The notes under the pieces: generated by a model | The model's input: the letters and a program-made list of their open reading frames with translations, nothing else | The model's database searches: none | Told to the model about the DNA's origin: nothing | Part shown: piece by piece, positions 58,894 to 64,000 of the stretch | Numbering within the stretch: the first letter of the stretch is position 1 | Layout: every line of letters begins with the position of its first letter | NCBI GenBank assembly: GCA_026874595.1 | Contig: CM049315.1 | Location: forward strand, 15,380,164 to 15,444,163 | Length of the DNA stretch: 64,000 nt | DNA from: Sipunculus nudus | Taxonomy: Eukaryota; Annelida; Sipuncula; Golfingiida; Sipunculidae | Reading direction: 5' to 3' | Position numbers and translations under genes: made by a program

Positions 58894-60257
58894 CCCCTCG
58901 CAACGCAGTTCTTCCGCCGTGGTTCCTTCATCCGTCAATCTTTATGTCCGTCCGGCATTGGCTTATGGACCCACTCTGTGCGAAGTCATTTCACCAAAAT
59001 CTTTCATCTATCGTATATGGTTCACATATGGTTCACCCGCCCTCAGATGAAGAACCTCAATGATTTTCAGGTGACGGCGTCAAGATCACAGGGCACACTA
59101 TTTGAAAATGCTTGTGAACACATTTTAAGCCACATCTTCTGACCACAACCTTCATCTTTCACATATGGTTTTCCCACCCACAGATGAAGAACCCTTTTGA
59201 TTTTGTGGTCACGGGGTCAAAGGTCAAGGCCACAGGACACACTTCACTAAACAGCTTTTGAACACGTTTCAACAGTTTGACCATAACTTCATCTTTCACA
59301 TATGGCTCACCCACCCTCAGATTGTTACGGAACCATATATCAACAGATCACGTATGCGTGATGAACATAAATTTTGTCAAGGAGATAAAAAAAATTCAGA
59401 TTCTGTAACACTAGGCAGCGTGAAATGTCTAGGAAAATGAATGAAGAAGTCAGTGTTTTTTTGTTAACAAATAACTATAATTTATTCTTAAAACAACCCT
59501 AACATTATAATACACTAAATCATTACAATGACACAGTATAACAGCAAATAAATACAATCACACAGTAAAATAAACAAGTGCACAGTACCTGATTACCACT
59601 ACTGTCACAACGATAAGTCCTATTAAATGTATATGCCAGATGAAAAGTCCACACAAACTCTCCCGGAGAATAACAGTCCAATGTAAAGCTCATGTAAGAA
59701 TCCAGAAAGTAAACTTGAGCCAGGCAGCACCAAAGTGTAAAGAGTTAGTAATAGTAGAATCCCTGAAATGACTGGACAATCGGATAGGTCTCACACACTG
59801 ACTAACTTGCTTCCGTCCTCTGGAATATTCTCTCTCCCAGCTCTAAAACACAGCCCCCATTTATAAATTCTCGCCCCAAGCTGAGAATTTTCAACTTCTC
59901 GAACAGTATAAGAAACTCCAACATAATACACAGTACACACGCTCAAAGAACATACTAGAACAGAGAACACCCTGTCAGGGTTCACACGTGAGCTCGCCCC
60001 GGCTCGGCCAGGCGAGGAAGCCCCAAGCTAGCATTACGACGAGAGTTCAACCAATACGGATTAAACTGAGAGTGCAACACGCGGCCAGACACGGGCGCTA
60101 CAACACGAGTTACGCCCGTATCACACAATAAAAAGGGCACCTGTAACAAGATGAAGAACCTATTGATTTCGAGGTCATTGGTTCAGATGTAAAGGTTACA
60201 GAACTGATATCCACACTGAGTGATACACCCAGTCTAATTATGCTCCGGTGCGAGGGG
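58894..60257. mobile_element. TIR element (MITE-like) interrupted by a solo LTR
   Basis: The left end CCCCTCGCAACG and the reverse complement of the right end, CCCCTCGCACCG, match at 11 of 12 bases. Inside, blocks 'cttcatctttcacatatgg', 'cacccaccctcagatgaag' and 'ggtcaaaggtcaaggcc' repeat two to three times. No transposase frame. Without the LTR insert and one target copy it would be about 534 bp. A possible AT target duplication flanks it. Confidence 0.7.
59323..60148 (-). mobile_element. solo LTR (fossil LTR retrotransposon)
   Basis: 826 bp with the classic TG...CA ends: TGTTAC at one end, GTAACA at the other. A perfect 4-bp target duplication AGAT lies at 59319-59322 and 60149-60152. Removing the element and one AGAT restores the continuous phrase 'ccctcagatgaag' of the host repeat. 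On the minus strand it shows a TATA-like 'ttataaat' followed further on by AATAAA, the order expected of U3-R-U5. No internal coding region remains. The short target duplication fits Ty3/gypsy or Bel-Pao, not resolved. Young relative to its host element. Confidence 0.85.
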
Positions 60258-60279
60258 ATGCTCAGCTTTGTGATGTCCT

Positions 60280-60375
60280 TATTAATAACGCTGTTACCAC
60301 ATTTCTTGTATTAATCACGCTGATACCCCTTTTCCGGTAATATAATCACACTTATACCCCTTTCTAAGGGTAGCA
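60280..60375. repeat. 29-bp minisatellite, right part
   Basis: About three more units ('ttaatcacgctgataccc') continue the array of 58450-58893 beyond the inserted element. Confidence 0.85.
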
Positions 60376-60721
60376 ATTCTAGGTGCAAGAATTCTTTTAT
60401 AAATCCCCATAAAACGAAAAAATGACAGGACACAATGTAGAAATGGTAGAAAGATCTATTTTACATAAGCTGGATATTATCTAAATCCATATAACCAAAT
60501 ATGGTGTGTATGTATTTACTGACATATATATATATATATCATTCTAGAGCCTTTTTTACATGTTTATGTTGAGATTTGGTATACTAGGTTAAACTCAAAA
60601 GCCAAAGAATTCATGATTGTGCAATTCATAGTTTTACAACGGTACCATGTACATGTATATTTAACGTAGTCCCGTGGGACAAAGTAAGAATAATGCAGCC
60701 CTATAGAAGAAGAAGATATGT

Positions 60722-60727
60722 TTTATT
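60722..60727 (-). terminator. polyadenylation signal of the minus-strand gene
   Basis: AATAAA on the minus strand, 28 bases after the stop codon at 60755-60757. Confidence 0.7.
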
Positions 60728-60754
60728 ATCAAAAATATAAGAAAGAACACATTT

Positions 60755-61286
60755 CTAAACTTCATTAATTTCTACATGTATCTCGCCGAGTGATACCAGC
60801 TCCTCATGTATCCGTTTCAATTCCTTCTTGAGCACCGCCATCTTAGCTGCTTTCAGTGGATCTGACTTTCCCTGGAGCTTCCCGGTGTTTTTACTTTGAT
60901 CAGAAGATGAGGTCCCCGGTGTGGGACTTTCACGCTCCGCAGTAGCAAATTTGGACGCTTTGGTGCGGGCTAACTTTTCAGTAACTGCGGGATTAACTTC
61001 TTGTTCCGGTTGGCGCGCCGCGTCCTCCGTTTCTTTGTGGATCAAATGTTCACTGAGGGTTTGTTTTCTATATTTGGCACTGCGGTAATGGTCTCTGTAG
61101 GGCGGGACGTACGCGCTGCTAGTTGAAGGGATGGGTTCACCTTCTGTTTGTATTGAAAGATACGGGTAAGACGGGAGTCTTGCAGGACGACCTTTGTATG
61201 ATAATGTTTGGAATCCTTCATCTTTTTTCTCGAGCATTTTTCGAGATGATTCTCTAGACTGTGCTCCTGGCGGCTCTGATGAACAC
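60755..61286 (-). CDS. terminal exon of an unrecognised gene
   Basis: A frame of 176 residues plus stop opens at a good acceptor (minus strand 'ctctgttgaatttcag', exon starts at 61286, two bases of the first codon come from the previous exon) and ends with TAG at 60755. AATAAA follows. The sequence is hydrophilic: 'RPARLPSYPYLSIQ', 'SSAYVPPYRDHY', a Ser/Thr/Pro-rich middle ('ESPTPGTSSSDQS') and a charged helical end 'AAKMAVLKKELKRIHEELV' likely to form a short coiled coil. I do not recognise a family. Upstream exons must lie to the right; none is evident before 64000. A read-through frame continues to 61471, but that part looks like intron. Confidence 0.72.
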
Positions 61287-61636
61287 CTGAAATTCAACAG
61301 AGAAATGGTCAGATTTAAGATAATGCTAGATTCCATCAAAGTGCCATAAAGAGATCCTTTAAAAAATCTTTCGAAGATTATTTCAAAATATGATAATGTA
61401 AAATCAGAATATATAAATAGATGCTTTAAATGTAGTTCGGGCCATTGAAAAAAATGTAGAACCATAAACAAAAGAAGTAGATGAAAGGCAACAGGGTGAT
61501 AAAGTGGACTATAATTTCAGAAGTCAAAAGTATACATATACAATTTGATTTTGTATTCAGCAATCTACGCCCCTCACCTATCTACGCCCCATCTTAGACT
61601 TGTAAAAGGAAGTTGATCCATTTTTTTTCTCAATGT

Positions 61637-62899
61637 GCGTATGACACTGTGCTATATCTCATTTTAAAGGTTATTGTTCCCGCAGTTACCTCGCCGATAT
61701 GAGCATAAATTAATTTTTATGTACACATTATTTTGAGTGTTTTTGCATGGTTTTTAAATTGATGGAAGTTGCCACAAAAACGGCCGAACTGCCTTCGGCA
61801 AAGACCGGAATGCCTGTGTGTGACACCTCCAGCACAGGATAAAGGTCTACTGTGCATGTGAATAACTCCTGCTGTCACAACCTCGAGTGCAGGGTTAAGG
61901 TATATTGTGCATATGAATACACCCTGCTGTCAGTGACGGATTTATGCATGTTTGACCTGACATTGGACCTAGTCCCTGACCCACATGCATGGTCAGTTAA
62001 TGTAAACAACATGCGACTCGGGATCCTTTGCCACTCATTTCTTATGTTTGCTTGCAATAAAGAGTTTCCGCCACGCGGAACTTTTTCCTTACTTTTAGTG
62101 GGTTTCCACGGTAAGTGATTCAGTTATAATCCCTACATACTACATTGTTCCTTACTTTGACTTGTTTTCTACCTGAAATACATCATTTAGTCCACAAAAA
62201 TACATTTTTTCTAACTTTGAGTGGCTTCCCACTTCAAATACATCATTAAGTCCCTACAAAACACATATTTAGACTCTTTTACATCCATCTACCTATTGAC
62301 AATTGGTGTCAATCGAAGTGTCATTTCAGGAGGATTGGAAAGCCTACTCAGGGATTAAGTAGGGGTCCAACTTGGAAGACTTATGGCAAATTCTCCGAAA
62401 AAGGTCAAAGTACACTTAAAGAGAGGTTCCATTGGTCTAAAAAAATTGGTCTCCCCCCCCCCCCCCCCGGGAGCTTCTGTTACTAACGAGGTATGCGTAT
62501 TCCCGTTTCTTTCTTTTGGAACAGCTTCCTTGACTTTAAATATACGTTTATCTTCCTTACATCAGTCCATCCTTTATACGTCTAACGATAATAATATATG
62601 TAACCAGTCGAAGATATTCGAAAATCTGAGTTCCCCCGCGTTCAATTCTGGTACACAAATGTAAAAATCATCACTGACCAGGTATTTAAGGTAAATACAC
62701 CGATGTATCAATATCTTGCCACAGCGGCACAAAATAAATGTAAAATTATTTGTACATATCTTATAGAGACAGTATCCCACTGAAAATTTATATATCATTT
62801 TAATTTGTGAAATAAAAAAAGAACCAACATTCCTAATCTCATTTAATGCATCCCCCAACCCCGATAAGAATCCGAGTTACCGGGTTTATCAGGCAGTGC
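61637..62899 (+). repeat. interspersed repeat family A, copy 3
   Basis: Same order of landmarks as at 783-1748: 'aaaggttattgttcccgc', 'ccttcggcaaagaccgga', 'gtcagtgacggattta', 'tttatacgtctaac', 'gggtttatca'. It holds about 400 extra bases in the middle (62062-62470) ending in a poly-C run at 62453-62469, which are absent or replaced in the other copies. Confidence 0.75.
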
Positions 62900-63510
62900 T
62901 TTGCTTTGCAGGTTCTTCGGGTTCGGCCAGCAGGGTGGCCACTGAGCAAAGAATTGTAATCAGACTAATGAGAGCATGGTATCGCATTGTGCATCAAGCT
63001 CCAAATTTTAGACATGCGACACCCGCTCTAGCGTTTGCTAATCGTAAGTGAAACGTCTACTCAGCGTGTACTCGGCGAGACGGTTTCTGAAATTTGTGTA
63101 AAACGTGGGTAGGAATATTATTGCAAGTATTTGAAAGTAAACATAGTTCAAGAATGATTTACAGTCGAGTTCACAGCCACGATCAGGCAATTGTTCCACG
63201 GTATTTCATATTTTTTTAAAGAGACCAAATCTAGAGAAGCAAGGTCGTCCGTGGTCGGAGACACACGTGTGTTTTGGGTCCTCTCAAGGCGTCAGCGTAT
63301 TTCCCTGTTTTTTTTTCAGAACTTTGGAATACAAAAAAAAGGCAGAGCTCCTTGATAGTATTCGAATGCGAGGAGGTACCCGAGTTGTTGATAGATAAAG
63401 GAACTTTTGTGAATTTTGGAGCCGAAAATATTGGAAGTGAACCCAGAGTTCAGTAGCAGGGTTTGTAGCTGTCATGGATCGTGAGCAAGTACAGAACGCT
63501 TTATGTTATC
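62900..63510. other. no feature recognised
   Basis: No convincing coding sequence on either strand. The missing upstream exons of the minus-strand gene could lie here but I cannot identify any. Confidence 0.4.
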
Positions 63511-63512
63511 CT

Positions 63513-64000
63513 TAAGGGCCCCATCACACTAGATGAAGACCTTACGGCGACCACGGCGACCTAGTAGATCACCGTTAGTCGCCCCTCAACATTGGAAAAA
63601 CCCCCCAAGAGTGACTGTTATGCCGCTCTCGCCCCGCTGACACGACGTGTGCTGGCGCCGCCAGCACACGTCGAATCGAACTGGGCGCAGAGAGAGCGCA
63701 GCTCTCACGTCATAAGCGCAGCGGCAACACCGTGCGAAGCGTGTAAAAGGCTCACTAGGGTCACCGAGGTCTCGGCAGCGGCGGGTTAAGTGTGCTGAGC
63801 CAGCGCCGTGGAACGGGAAGGCCGATGCTACCACGTTTACTGGCGATCGACCTGCGCTGTCAGGAAGCTGGTACTGCGCTGCTTGGACACCGATGGCGAT
63901 CGAATTCCGATCTGTCTGCGCTTTTAATCCGCGGCGACCCCGCGGCGGAAATTTTGTCCATGTTCAAAACTGGTCGCCACTCATGGCGTTCATGGTGACA
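63513..64000. repeat. GC-rich element running off the window, with perfect palindrome
   Basis: Base composition shifts sharply to GC-rich from 'aagggccccatcacact' at 63513. A perfect 15-bp inverted repeat with one central base lies at 63643-63673 (CGACGTGTGCTGGCG, then its reverse complement). 'GGCGACC' and 'GGTCGCC' blocks occur near both ends of the visible part (63546-63562 and 63973). This looks like the left part of a fold-back or MITE-type element, but the right end is not in view. Confidence 0.45.

Noticed and set aside
61287-61471. Extension of the minus-strand exon to a Met at 61471
   Set aside because: The added part is Phe/Leu/Ile-rich AT-type sequence preceding a good acceptor, so it reads as intron.

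Overview
The window is nuclear DNA from an animal. It is AT-rich, holds one large multi-exon gene with GT-AG introns, and is crowded with microsatellites, minisatellites and short inverted-repeat elements. A GABA-B-type receptor, scattered tRNA-Gly genes with pol III terminators, a tRNA-like SINE and many MITE-like repeats carrying runs of 'gtccgtccg', 'ggtcaaaggtcaaggtc' and 'cagacagacag' suggest a marine invertebrate. A lophotrochozoan such as a mollusc is my best guess, but nothing here fixes the phylum.

The main content is one plus-strand gene from 27101 to 57797, for which I can build 14 coding exons. They join in frame into a 956-residue class C G-protein-coupled receptor of the GABA-B family: signal peptide, Venus-flytrap domain, seven membrane segments, short coiled coil and a long serine/proline-rich tail. 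The 7TM part reads like a GABBR2-type transducing subunit. The flytrap pocket lacks two GABBR1 agonist contacts, and the usually invariant TM3 cysteine is a histidine. The first intron is about 15.9 kb. Convergent to it, the last coding exon of an unrecognised minus-strand gene lies at 60755-61286; its upstream exons are probably beyond the right edge.

Layout. 1-8300: intergenic, with interspersed repeats, two inverted-repeat elements and one weak candidate Cys-rich exon. 8400-12150: three identical tRNA-Gly(GCC) genes and one decayed copy, partly in a duplicated flank. 13044-14707 and 19030-19940: two unrelated arrays that share a period near 77 bp. 20000-27060: sparse DNA, a SINE and the receptor promoter region. 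27101-57797: receptor gene; its introns hold a 357-bp tandem duplication, a large TIR element with inner tandem repeats, a 51-bp minisatellite and long TA tracts, one of them touching a splice acceptor. 58440-60370: a 29-bp minisatellite split by a TIR element that is itself split by a solo LTR. 60755-61286: minus-strand exon. 61637-64000: another copy of the repeat found near the left edge, then a GC-rich element with a perfect 31-bp palindrome.

Comparisons with GABBR1 and GABBR2 are from memory of the human proteins. Exon limits come from splice signals, reading phase and protein alignment, not from transcripts.
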